Assembly (NCBI GenBank): GCA_964644025.1
Contig: CAZXVW010000053.1
Span: 1-22,205 of the forward strand
Direction: 5' to 3'
DNA: 22,205 bases
Origin: CAZXVW01 sp964644025
GTDB taxonomy: Bacteria; Acidobacteriota; Terriglobia; Bryobacterales; Bryobacteraceae
Under the pieces are notes generated by a model. That model ran no database searches, had not been told where the DNA came from, and worked only from the letters and a program-made list of their open reading frames with translations. Positions 14,954 to 22,205 of the stretch are shown here, piece by piece; position 1 is the first letter of the stretch, and the number at the start of each line of letters is the position of its first letter. The translations under genes and the position numbers were made by a program.

Positions 14954-15781
14954 ATGCCGTTACTTCACGCCGTAATTCTGGCCATCGTTCAGGGCTTCAC
15001 CGAATTCCTGCCCATCAGCAGCTCGGCCCATCTGGCGCTGGCCCCCTGGCTGCTGGGGTGGAAGGACCAGGGGCTTACCTTCGACATCGCGCTCCATTTC
15101 GGCACCCTGGCCGCGGTGCTCATCTACTTCTTTCGCGACTGGGTGCAAATCATCGCTCAGGGCTTCGGGTTCCACCGGGGCGGCGACGCGGAACTGGGGC
15201 GTAATCCCCGCCTGTTGTGGCTGCTGGCGGCGGCGACGGTCCCGGTGGGTGTGGCGGGCCTGCTATGGGAAGGTTACGTGGAAACCACGCTGCGCAACCC
15301 GCTGGTGATCGGCACAATGCTGATCGCGGTGGGCCTGCTGATGGGCTGGGCGGACCGCACCGGCAAGGCTGTCAAGAGAATGGATGGCGTTTCCATTACC
15401 GACGCAATGACGGTCGGTCTGGCGCAGGCGCTGGCCATTGTCCCAGGGACCTCGCGCAGCGGCATCACCATCACCGCCGGCCTGTTTCGCGGTATTGACC
15501 GGGAATCGGCCGCCCGCTTTTCCTTTCTCCTTTCGACGCCCGCCATCGGGGGAGCAGCGGTGAAAGCGTTTCTCGAGGTGATGGCACGCGGGGGCATCCC
15601 GGCGGAGATGCGGCTGGCGTTTGCCGTGGGAATAACGGCCAGTGCGCTGACCGGCTGCCTGGTGATCAAGTACTTCCTTCGCTTCCTCCGGCGCCACACA
15701 CTAAAGTTTTTTGTTGCATACCGTCTAATTTTTGGCATAATAGTAATTGCTCTGGCTCTCATCCGTCATCCGGCGGGATGA
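14954..15781 (+). CDS. uppP: Undecaprenyl-diphosphatase UppP (BacA type)
   Basis: A 275-residue polytopic membrane enzyme that removes a phosphate from undecaprenyl diphosphate, recycling the lipid carrier for peptidoglycan and other envelope polymers; it also gives bacitracin tolerance. Both family signatures are intact: the (E/Q)xxxE motif as QGFTEFLPISSSAHL with Q13 and E17, and PGTSRSGIT with P164 and the catalytic R168. Length and hydrophobicity fit the family. A TAGGAT hexamer (around 14934) 15 bp before the ATG may be a -10; the Shine-Dalgarno site is weak. The stop codon overlaps the ftsK start (ATGA at 15778-15781), so the two genes are translationally coupled. Confidence 0.96.
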   Translation: MPLLHAVILAIVQGFTEFLPISSSAHLALAPWLLGWKDQGLTFDIALHFGTLAAVLIYFFRDWVQIIAQGFGFHRGGDAELGRNPRLLWLLAAATVPVGVAGLLWEGYVETTLRNPLVIGTMLIAVGLLMGWADRTGKAVKRMDGVSITDAMTVGLAQALAIVPGTSRSGITITAGLFRGIDRESAARFSFLLSTPAIGGAAVKAFLEVMARGGIPAEMRLAFAVGITASALTGCLVIKYFLRFLRRHTLKFFVAYRLIFGIIVIALALIRHPAG

Positions 15782-18138
15782 GGCTTTTAGGTCCGACCCC
15801 AGTCCAGAGGCTCAATGAAGCCGCAGGCTTGGTGTTTCTCCTCTCCTCCATTTTCCTCACCCTAAGCCTGGTGTCGTATCATCCTTCCGACCCCTCCTGG
15901 AATACGGCGACCGGCCTCGTCTCTCCGGGGAACCTAACCGGGTCCATAGGTTCCCACCTGGCCGACCTGCTCCTGCAGGCTTTCGGCCTGGCCTCCTTTC
16001 TCCTGCCCTTTTTTCTGGTGGCGCTCGGCTGGAAATGGATACGCTCCCGGCCCATTGAGTCACCAATCGCGAAGGTATTCGGAGCGGCACTGATGCTGGG
16101 CAGCGCCGCGGCCGCCCTGTCGTTGTTTTCCGGCTGGCGGTTGTTCGGCGGCGCGATCCTGCCCGGCGGCGTCGTCGGAATGTTTTCGGCCGCCTGGCTG
16201 GTTTCCTTGCTGAACACAGCCGGAACCATCCTGGTGCTCGCGGCGAGCCTGCTGGTTTCTCTGTACCTGGTGTCCAGTTTTTCCCTGTTCCGCGTCTCCG
16301 CCCGGATTCAGGCGGCGCTCGGGGTGGGAAGCGCGGCCGGCCACTGGTGGCGCGATTGGCGGAAAAAGCGAAGAGCCGCGCGGGAACACGATGCGGCGAT
16401 CCTTCGGGAACGCGCCCAGGAACGAGCCCGGCGCATGGCGGAGCACCTGGGAGCCGCCGCCACCGCGGGCGGACCGGCGGCCCCGGCCGAACAAGACGGC
16501 TTCGAACCGATTCACGACATACCCATCCGGACACAAGAAGATCTTGCCCCTCCCCCGAGTTCGCCCGCCGCGACTGCGGAAGAAGCCGAAACTCCAAAAG
16601 CGGCGCATGCGCCGCGCCTGGACATGCCGTACTCTCCTCCGGCAGTGTCGGAACAGGCGGAGTTTCGGCTTCCTTCCACGGAGTTGCTGAACCCGGCCCC
16701 GGCTCGGAATACCCACGACGAGCAGGAACTCAAGGAACTGGCGGCGGCGATCAAGGCCAAGTTCGAAGAGTTCAACGTGTTCGGCTCCGTGGTGCAGATC
16801 AACCACGGGCCGGTGGTCACCACCTTCGAGTTCAAACCCGATGCGGGCGTCAAGTACAGCCGGATCACCACGCTGACCGACGACCTGTGCCTGGGCCTCC
16901 GGGCCGAATCGATCCTCATTGAGCGCATCCCGGGCAGGCCCACCGTGGGCATCGAGGTGCCGAACACGCGGCGCGAGCTGATCAGCCTGCGGGAGGTGCT
17001 GGAATCCGACGTGTTTGTCTCCTGCCGCTCGCGCCTGCCCGTTCCCCTGGGTAAGGACATCAACGGGCGGATCAAGGTGGCGTCGCTCGAAGCCATGCCC
17101 CACCTGCTGATCGCTGGTTCCACCGGTTCGGGAAAGAGCGTGCTGCTGAACTCGATGCTGGTCTCGATGCTGTACCGGGCCACTCCCGACCAGGTGCGGC
17201 TCGTGCTGGTGGATCCAAAGCGCGTCGAGCTGGGCATCTACGAGGGGGTCCCGCACCTGCTCACTCCCGTCATCACCGACCCGAAGAAGGCGACCAACGC
17301 GTTGCGCAACGCGGTGCTCGAAATGGAACGGCGGCTCAAGCTGCTCGCCGCCCGGGGCGTGCGCAACATCGAGCAATACAACCGGAAGACCCGCCAACTG
17401 CTGGAAGATCCGGGGAACCTGTTCCCCGAAGATCCGCTCGACGAGCTCAAGCCGCTGCCCTATGTCGTCATCGTCATCGACGAGCTCTCAGACCTGATGA
17501 TGGTGGAACGGGCTAACGTGGAAGCTGCTGTGACTCGCCTGGCGCAGATGGCTCGCGCCGTCGGCATGCACCTGGTGCTGGCCACGCAGCGGCCGAGCGT
17601 GGATGTCATCACCGGTCTCATCAAGGCGAATTTCCCGGCGCGGATCAGCTTCCGCGTGGCGACCCGCGTGGACTCCCGCACCGTTCTCGACGTGATGGGC
17701 GCCGAGCGCCTGCTCGGCAACGGCGACATGCTTTTCCTCCCGCCTGGCTCGGCCCGCCTGATCCGCATGCATGGCGCTTTCGTCACCGAGGAGGAGATCA
17801 CCGGCGTCGTCGAGTTCTGGAAGAATCAGGCCGCCCCCGATTATGACGAGACGCTGCTGCTGGCGCCGCCGAGCGAGGAAGCCGGCGCTGAGGGCGGCGA
17901 CGGGGAGCCGCGCTCCGAGGACCCGGCTTACGAAGACGCCGTGCGCGTGGTGCTCGAGATGGGCAAAGCCTCCACCTCGATCTTGCAACGGCGCCTGCGG
18001 CTCGGCTACGGGCGCGCCGCGCGCCTGCTGGACATGATGGAGGGCGAGGGCATTATCGGCCCGCCCGACGGCAGCCGGCCGCGCGAGGTGCTGAAGGCGC
18101 CGGACTGGCTCCGGGAAGTCGAAGAGCAGTTGCGGTAG
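15778..18138 (+). CDS. ftsK: DNA translocase FtsK
   Basis: A 786-residue FtsK/SpoIIIE protein, which pumps DNA at the division septum to clear chromosome ends and dimers. The N-terminal part (residues about 15-170) has four membrane helices. A Pro/Ala-rich linker (about 200-310) is short, as in SpoIIIE-type proteins. The motor includes Walker A GSTGSGKS (447-454), Walker B in YVVIVIDELSD (562-572) and the arginine-rich ARAVGMHLVLATQRPSVDVITG region. The gamma winged-helix domain that reads polar DNA sequences is at about 715-775 (YEDAVRVVLEMGKASTSILQRRLRLGYGRAARLLDMMEGEGIIGP). Nothing is missing or broken. The start codon overlaps the uppP stop (ATGA). Confidence 0.97.
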   Translation: MRLLGPTPVQRLNEAAGLVFLLSSIFLTLSLVSYHPSDPSWNTATGLVSPGNLTGSIGSHLADLLLQAFGLASFLLPFFLVALGWKWIRSRPIESPIAKVFGAALMLGSAAAALSLFSGWRLFGGAILPGGVVGMFSAAWLVSLLNTAGTILVLAASLLVSLYLVSSFSLFRVSARIQAALGVGSAAGHWWRDWRKKRRAAREHDAAILRERAQERARRMAEHLGAAATAGGPAAPAEQDGFEPIHDIPIRTQEDLAPPPSSPAATAEEAETPKAAHAPRLDMPYSPPAVSEQAEFRLPSTELLNPAPARNTHDEQELKELAAAIKAKFEEFNVFGSVVQINHGPVVTTFEFKPDAGVKYSRITTLTDDLCLGLRAESILIERIPGRPTVGIEVPNTRRELISLREVLESDVFVSCRSRLPVPLGKDINGRIKVASLEAMPHLLIAGSTGSGKSVLLNSMLVSMLYRATPDQVRLVLVDPKRVELGIYEGVPHLLTPVITDPKKATNALRNAVLEMERRLKLLAARGVRNIEQYNRKTRQLLEDPGNLFPEDPLDELKPLPYVVIVIDELSDLMMVERANVEAAVTRLAQMARAVGMHLVLATQRPSVDVITGLIKANFPARISFRVATRVDSRTVLDVMGAERLLGNGDMLFLPPGSARLIRMHGAFVTEEEITGVVEFWKNQAAPDYDETLLLAPPSEEAGAEGGDGEPRSEDPAYEDAVRVVLEMGKASTSILQRRLRLGYGRAARLLDMMEGEGIIGPPDGSRPREVLKAPDWLREVEEQLR

Positions 18139-18230
18139 CCCGTGTGAATCTCGCCCGGCGGCGGCGCGGTTCCCGGCGCGGTAATGCCGTTTGCTTAGAT
18201 TGCGGTTTCTGAGTCCTGCCTCTGAACTCC

Positions 18231-18240
18231 TACAATAGGA
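18231..18240 (+). promoter_or_regulatory. Possible promoter giving a leaderless ABC-transporter mRNA
   Basis: TACAAT (18231-18236) is a good -10 only 7 bp before the ATG at 18244, so transcription would start at about the start codon itself. AGGA (18237-18240) is too close to that ATG for a normal Shine-Dalgarno role. No -35 consensus is seen at 17 bp. Confidence 0.35.
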
Positions 18241-18243
18241 TTG

Positions 18244-19260
18244 ATGCCCGGCATCGTCGAAGTCGACGACCTCGTCAAAGAATTCCGGACCTTCGACCGG
18301 CGCGAGGGCCTCGCCGGAGGCATCGTGGACCTGTTTGCCCGGCGCAGGAAAACCCTCCGCGCGGTGGACCGGATCTCCTTCGAGATCCGGCCCGGCGAAA
18401 TGGTCGGCTACATTGGCCCCAACGGCGCCGGCAAGTCCACCACGATCAAGATGCTGACGGGCATCCTGGTGCCCACCTGCGGCGTCGTCTTTGCCAACGG
18501 GTTCGTGCCCTGGCGCGACCGCTCCCGGTATACGAAAACCATCGGCGTAGTCTTCGGCCAGCGCACCCAGCTCTGGTGGGACATTGCCGTGGTGGAGTCC
18601 TTCCAGCTCCTGAAGAAGATCTATGACGTCCCCGACACCGACTTCAAAGCCCGGATGCGGCACTTCGACCAGATCCTGGAGCTGGGCCGCTACCTGCACA
18701 CGCCGGTCCGCAAGCTGAGCCTCGGCGAGCGCATGCGCTGCGACGTCGCCGCCGCCCTGCTCCATAACCCGCCGCTGGTGTTCTTGGATGAGCCTACCAT
18801 CGGACTGGACATCGTCGCCAAGGACAACATCCGCACCTTCCTCCATGAGGTGAACCAGCGTTACGGCACCACCATCCTGCTGACCACCCACGACCTGTCC
18901 GACATCGAGGAACTCTGCGCGCGGCTGATGATCATCGACCACGGCAGCCTGCTGTTTGATGGCGCCCTTGCCGAACTGCGCGAGCGGTTCTGGCGGGAAA
19001 GTGCGGTGAAGTTCGAAGTCCGGGATCGCGAGCAGACGCAAAATCTCGACCGGCTGCGGCTGCCCGGTGTCACCCGTGAAAAGGTGGATGAATTCAGCTA
19101 CCGGCTCCGCTTCGCCCGGGACGAGTGGTCTACCGCCGACGTGATCCGGCGGGTGGTGAACGCGGTCGAAGTCCGCGACGTGGTCATTGAAGAGCAGCCC
19201 ATTGAAGAGGTTGTCCGGCGCATCTACCTCGGCGAGATTCTCCAGGAGTCGAAGCGGTGA
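18244..19260 (+). CDS. ABC transporter ATP-binding protein (COG4586 type)
   Basis: A 338-residue ATPase that should power the two permeases encoded next. Walker A GPNGAGKST (58-66), Q-loop VFGQRTQLWWD (Gln106), signature LSLGE (158-162, with Leu in place of the usual Gly), Walker B LVFLDE (178-183) and H-loop His216 are all present. The insertion before the A-loop (GIVDLFARRRKTLRAVD) and the LSLGERMR signature are typical of the COG4586 branch, which travels with COG4587 and COG3694 permeases. The substrate is unknown. A TTG at 18241 directly before the ATG is an alternative start. Confidence 0.93.
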   Translation: MPGIVEVDDLVKEFRTFDRREGLAGGIVDLFARRRKTLRAVDRISFEIRPGEMVGYIGPNGAGKSTTIKMLTGILVPTCGVVFANGFVPWRDRSRYTKTIGVVFGQRTQLWWDIAVVESFQLLKKIYDVPDTDFKARMRHFDQILELGRYLHTPVRKLSLGERMRCDVAAALLHNPPLVFLDEPTIGLDIVAKDNIRTFLHEVNQRYGTTILLTTHDLSDIEELCARLMIIDHGSLLFDGALAELRERFWRESAVKFEVRDREQTQNLDRLRLPGVTREKVDEFSYRLRFARDEWSTADVIRRVVNAVEVRDVVIEEQPIEEVVRRIYLGEILQESKR

Positions 19261-19275
19261 ACGCGGGCGGAGCGT

Positions 19276-19338
19276 CACGCAAAGACCCAAAGGCGCAAAG
19301 CTCGTGTGATTCTTCTTTGTCCGTGACCTCTTCGCGTG
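19276..19338. repeat. Imperfect palindromic (REP-like) element inside the ABC operon
   Basis: The left arm 19276-19300 (CACGCAAAGACC...GGCGCAAAG) and right arm 19315-19338 (CTTTGTCCGTGAC...CGCGTG) pair imperfectly around a 14-nt loop. The left arm itself is a run of short CAAAG-type units. Sequences rich in CGCAAAG units recur as dispersed intergenic repeats in several phyla; only this one copy is visible here. It fills most of the gap between the ATPase and first permease genes. Confidence 0.5.
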
Positions 19339-19357
19339 CCGGCGGGAGGCGGTCCCG

Positions 19358-20158
19358 ATGACCTCTCCCGCGGTGATGGCCGAGTTCTCCCGCATCGGCT
19401 TCATGAACATGCTGGCGTTCCGGCTCCGCTACTACACCGGGATTATCACTTACTTCATCAACGTCAGCGTCTATTACTTCATCTGGAAGGCGATCTATAC
19501 TTACGACCCCGTCTACGCCGGCCTCAGTTTCCCGCAGATGGTGACCTACGTGGCGGTGGGCTGGGTGATCCGGTCACTGTACTTCAACAACATCGATCAC
19601 CAGATGGCAGCCGATATTCTGGAAGGCAAGATCAGCATGGTGATGCTGAAGCCGGTGGGCGTCCAGGCCAGCTACATCGCCCGCGCGCTGGGGGAGAGCG
19701 CCTTCCGCCTCCTCATGCTGACGGCGCCGACAGCGGTGGTGATCGGGTTCATTTTCCCCGTTGTGCCGCCGGCTTCAGCGGCCCACTTTGGAGCGTTCCT
19801 CCTGGCCCTGGTGTTCAGCATTCTCATCGTGGCCGCGTTGAACTTTATCGTGGGCAGTTGCGCCGTCTCCCTGAAATCGATCCTCGGCCTGCTGCGGGCC
19901 AAGTTCTGGATGCAGGAGTTGCTCAGCGGCTTGCTGGTGCCGATTACCTTGTTTCCTTCCCCGCTGCGCGAGATCTCCGGCCTGTTGCCCTTCCAGCACA
20001 TCGGCTTCACCCCGATGATGATCTACCTCGGCAAGCTGAGCTGGCCGGAAATCGGCGAGGCCTTCGCGCTGGAGGCGTTCTGGGTGGTTTTCCTGCTGGC
20101 TTTCGGCGCCTCCTTCTGGCGGCTGCTCAGCCGCCGCATCGTCATCCACGGCGGCTGA
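19358..20158 (+). CDS. ABC-2 type transporter permease (COG4587 type)
   Basis: A 266-residue membrane protein with about six hydrophobic segments (for example YYTGIITYFINVSVYYFIW, TAPTAVVIGFIFPVV, FGAFLLALVFSILIVAALNFIVG and FWVVFLLAFGASFW). ABC-2 features include the cytoplasmic N-terminus and the central DILEGKISMVMLKPVG segment, which parallels VEGKFDRILLRPLN in the next permease. GGGAGG lies 8 nt before the ATG. It follows the ATPase gene by 97 bp, a gap filled by the hairpin repeat. It probably forms a heterodimeric channel with the next gene product. Confidence 0.9.
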   Translation: MTSPAVMAEFSRIGFMNMLAFRLRYYTGIITYFINVSVYYFIWKAIYTYDPVYAGLSFPQMVTYVAVGWVIRSLYFNNIDHQMAADILEGKISMVMLKPVGVQASYIARALGESAFRLLMLTAPTAVVIGFIFPVVPPASAAHFGAFLLALVFSILIVAALNFIVGSCAVSLKSILGLLRAKFWMQELLSGLLVPITLFPSPLREISGLLPFQHIGFTPMMIYLGKLSWPEIGEAFALEAFWVVFLLAFGASFWRLLSRRIVIHGG

Positions 20159-20262
20159 GGCCGGGCCGTCCAGCCGGTGATGAAACGGCTCCCCCGCGCC
20201 CCAAGCAGGCCGCCCTGTGCTACATCTGAAAAGAGGTCCCCTCAACGCCAGGCAACCGCGGA

Positions 20263-21054
20263 ATGAAACGCCACCTCTCGCTGCTGACCGAATACTTCCT
20301 GCAGTACTCGAAGGTGCGCCTGGCCTACCGCGGCGATTTCTTGATCTCGGTCGTCACGACCCTCGTCGCCACCGTCTTCGGCATCGCCGTCGTCTGGCTG
20401 ATCTTCGGGCGCGTGCCCAAAGTTCACGGCTGGAGCTTCTACGAGATTCTGTTCATTTACGGCTTCTCGCTGGTGCCGATGGCGTTCTTCAATATGCTGA
20501 GCATTAACCTGTACTACTTCGGACAGACTTACATTGTGGAGGGCAAGTTCGACCGGATCCTGCTCCGGCCGCTGAACTCGCTGTTTCAGATCCTGTTCGA
20601 GCAGTTCCGGCTCGAGTCGCTGGGCGACGTCGCGCTCGGCGTCTTCCTGATCCTCACCTGCGCGGCCCGGCTCCATCTCCGGCTGGGCGCCGCCGACTGG
20701 CTGTTCCTGGGCCTGGCGACGGTGTGCGGTTGCGTGATCTACCTCTCGGTTTTCCTGATGCTGACCTGCGTCTCCTTCTGGATGGAGGACCGGGTGGGCA
20801 TCATTCCGCCCGTGTATAACATGCTGACCTTCGGCCGCTACCCGCTGGACATCTACAACCCGTTTATCAAGTTCTTGTTGAGCTGGATCGTGCCGTTCGG
20901 CTTCGCCACCTTCTACCCCACGGCCAGCTTGCTGCGCGCCGACTCCTACCGTCTCTACGCCTGGCTTATGCCGCTGGTCGCGGCCGCCTTCCTCACCCTG
21001 GCGTTATGGATCTGGAGCCGCGGCGTGCGCAACTATTCCTCCACCGGCTCGTAA
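20263..21054 (+). CDS. ABC-2 type transporter permease (COG3694 / DUF990 type)
   Basis: A 263-residue membrane protein with about six hydrophobic segments. VEGKFDRILLRPLNSLFQIL and the C-terminal FPTASLL (in FATFYPTASLLR) fit the COG3694 (DUF990) permease family, partner of COG4587. It has no strong Shine-Dalgarno site and lies 104 bp after the first permease gene. Together the three genes form an ABC-2-type exporter of unknown cargo. No dedicated substrate-synthesis gene lies beside it. Confidence 0.9.
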   Translation: MKRHLSLLTEYFLQYSKVRLAYRGDFLISVVTTLVATVFGIAVVWLIFGRVPKVHGWSFYEILFIYGFSLVPMAFFNMLSINLYYFGQTYIVEGKFDRILLRPLNSLFQILFEQFRLESLGDVALGVFLILTCAARLHLRLGAADWLFLGLATVCGCVIYLSVFLMLTCVSFWMEDRVGIIPPVYNMLTFGRYPLDIYNPFIKFLLSWIVPFGFATFYPTASLLRADSYRLYAWLMPLVAAAFLTLALWIWSRGVRNYSSTGS

Positions 21055-21064
21055 CCCTCGCCGC

Positions 21065-21089
21065 CGGGAAACGGCAGGCCGTTTTCCCG
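21065..21089. terminator. Bidirectional terminator between convergent genes
   Basis: CGGGAAACGGC (21065-21075) and GCCGTTTTCCCG (21078-21089) pair with a single bulged base. The stem includes A and T runs on either side, so it can act in both directions. It sits in the 44-bp gap between the second permease (plus) and the epimerase-like gene (minus). Confidence 0.6.
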
Positions 21090-21098
21090 AAGCGGCGA

Positions 21099-21932
21099 TC
21101 AGAGCGATTTCAAGAACTTCACGCCTTCGGCGGCAATGGCGTCCGAGGACGGCGCCAGGTCGCGCCAGATGCAGGCGGCCGCGGCGATCTCCTGGATGTG
21201 GCTGCCGAAGCTTTCAATCACCACCCAGCCGTCGTAGCCGGTCTCTCGCAGTGCACCGAATACCGCCGGCCACTCGACGTGACCGGAGCCGGGGATGCCA
21301 CGGTCGTTCTCACACGCGTGCAAATGCTTCAAGTGGCTGCCCAGCACGCGGATGGCGCCGCCGAGATCCTTTTCCTCGATGTTGCCGTGGAAGGTATCGA
21401 AAACGATTCCCACCCGCGGGTGCCCCACCTCCTGGCAGAGCCTGGCCCCGTCGGCGGCCGTGTTCAGAAAATACGTCTCGAAGCGGTTGAGTGGCTCCAG
21501 CGTGAGGGTCACGTCGCAAGCATCCAGCGTTTCGCCCAGTCCCTGGAGCCCCTCCACCGCGCGCTTCCACTCCTCGGCGGTGCGGCGGCGGCCCAGCAGC
21601 AATCCCACCGGAGCGCAGAAAGGCCCCATGAAGATCTTCGCGCCCAGCTCCGCCGCCGTCTCGATGCCCTGGATCAGGAACTCGCGCGCCTGCCGCCGCA
21701 CAGCGGCATCGTCGCTCACCAGGCTCATCTTGCCGGTGAGCGCCGAACAGAAGGTGCATTCCAGTCCCTCATCGGCCAGCGCGGTACGGATCTCGGCCGC
21801 GGGAAAACCGTCGAAAGCGAAGCGGGCGATTTCGATGCCGTCGAAACCCATGCGCTTCACCTTCGGAAGCAGGTCAAGGTTCCCGCGGTCAAAAGCCGCC
21901 GTCCAGATCAAGCTGTTGACGCCGAACCTCAC
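21099..21932 (-). CDS. Sugar phosphate isomerase/epimerase family protein
   Basis: A 277-residue xylose-isomerase-like TIM barrel (PF01261 type) of the ketose 3-epimerase branch. The four metal ligands of D-tagatose/D-psicose 3-epimerases are in register with the known enzymes: Glu146 (LTLEPLNRFET), Asp179 (VFDTFHGNIEE), His205 (KHLHACENDRG) and Glu240 (VVIESFG), each shifted by the same six residues from the P. cichorii numbering. An active sugar or inositol-type epimerase is likely; the exact substrate is not readable. The start is GTG at 21932, which overlaps the stop of the upstream gene (GTGA), implying translational coupling. Confidence 0.92.
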   Translation of the reverse strand: MRFGVNSLIWTAAFDRGNLDLLPKVKRMGFDGIEIARFAFDGFPAAEIRTALADEGLECTFCSALTGKMSLVSDDAAVRRQAREFLIQGIETAAELGAKIFMGPFCAPVGLLLGRRRTAEEWKRAVEGLQGLGETLDACDVTLTLEPLNRFETYFLNTAADGARLCQEVGHPRVGIVFDTFHGNIEEKDLGGAIRVLGSHLKHLHACENDRGIPGSGHVEWPAVFGALRETGYDGWVVIESFGSHIQEIAAAACIWRDLAPSSDAIAAEGVKFLKSL

Positions 21933-22205
21933 TGGATGAACCTCGCCGCGTCCGGGTTGCCCGGCCCGAAATGCTTCAGCATCACCAGATTCTCGGTCGT
22001 GCTCTTGTTGACCACCTTCACGCCGGCCTTCGCCGCTGCGGCGGTGACGAACAGTTCGTCCCTGGTCATCTCCCCGTAGCGGATAACCGATGGCGTTTCC
22101 ACTTCCATCACGCCGACCGAGCCCCGGCCCTGCGTCACGATCACGCCGTAGGCGGCGGCGTCGGTGATGGTCACGCTGCGGCCCGGAAGCACGGTGAGTT
22201 CCTTG
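21929..22205 (-). CDS. C-terminal fragment of a cupin-like protein (gene runs off the window)
   Basis: The last 91 codons of a minus-strand gene whose start lies beyond the right edge. The visible part begins KELTVLPGRSVTITDAAAYG, with VTQGRGSVGVMEVETPSVIRYGEMTRDELFVT after it, a pattern of short beta strands and a G-x-G turn that fits a cupin barrel, as in sugar-isomerase-like cupins. The C-terminus (NKSTTENLVMLKHFGPGNPD) continues the strand pattern. Its stop overlaps the GTG start of the epimerase-like gene, so the two probably act together in sugar metabolism. The cupin assignment is tentative. Confidence 0.6.
   Translation of the reverse strand, partial: KELTVLPGRSVTITDAAAYGVIVTQGRGSVGVMEVETPSVIRYGEMTRDELFVTAAAAKAGVKVVNKSTTENLVMLKHFGPGNPDAARFIQ

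Noticed and set aside
16060..19410. Two long minus-strand open frames opposite ftsK and the ABC ATPase gene
   Set aside because: Both overlap highly conserved plus-strand genes and read as antisense composition (Gly/Arg/His-rich, no domain).

Overview
The window is a GC-rich bacterial chromosome segment. Its gene content suggests an acidobacterium of the Solibacter/Bryobacter type: Tat-exported and lipoprotein carbohydrate-active proteins, a tandem DUF1080 protein, a URO-D-fold protein, a sugar epimerase and a chromosomal core pair (uppP, ftsK). The lineage is inferred from this style of gene content and was not tested by a search. No phage, transposase, CRISPR array or rRNA was seen.

Layout. 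A tRNA-Val(GAC) gene (minus) opens the window. Next, on the minus strand, come a DUF72 gene and a Tat-exported glycosidase-like protein. DUF72 is divergent from a LexA-like regulator (plus), whose autoproteolysis residues are replaced. A lipoprotein with two DUF1080 domains follows on the plus strand. From 5294 to 9514 there is a minus-strand signalling block: a winged-helix protein with a coiled coil, a three-helix membrane protein, and two histidine kinases that are gap-free paralogues of one another with no response regulator in sight. The 525-bp gap between the kinases carries an AT-rich patch with a perfect 21-bp palindrome.

From 9726 to 11439 a URO-D-fold protein and a YjbQ protein form a minus-strand pair, divergent from an 830-residue Tat-exported glycosidase-like protein. 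The plus strand then carries a membrane-anchored hypothetical protein, uppP and ftsK (overlapping by ATGA), and a three-gene ABC-2-type exporter (one ATPase, two permeases). At the right edge a sugar isomerase/epimerase-like protein and a truncated cupin-like protein lie on the minus strand, overlapping by GTGA.

How the parts fit. The carbohydrate theme (two secreted hydrolase-like proteins, DUF1080, epimerase plus cupin) is consistent with a polysaccharide or plant-matter degrader. UppP (lipid carrier recycling) and FtsK (chromosome segregation) are housekeeping. The most unusual items are the non-cleavable LexA homologue with its compact divergent promoter, and the duplicated orphan kinases with palindromic DNA between them. 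All functions are assigned from motifs read by eye; no database search was possible.
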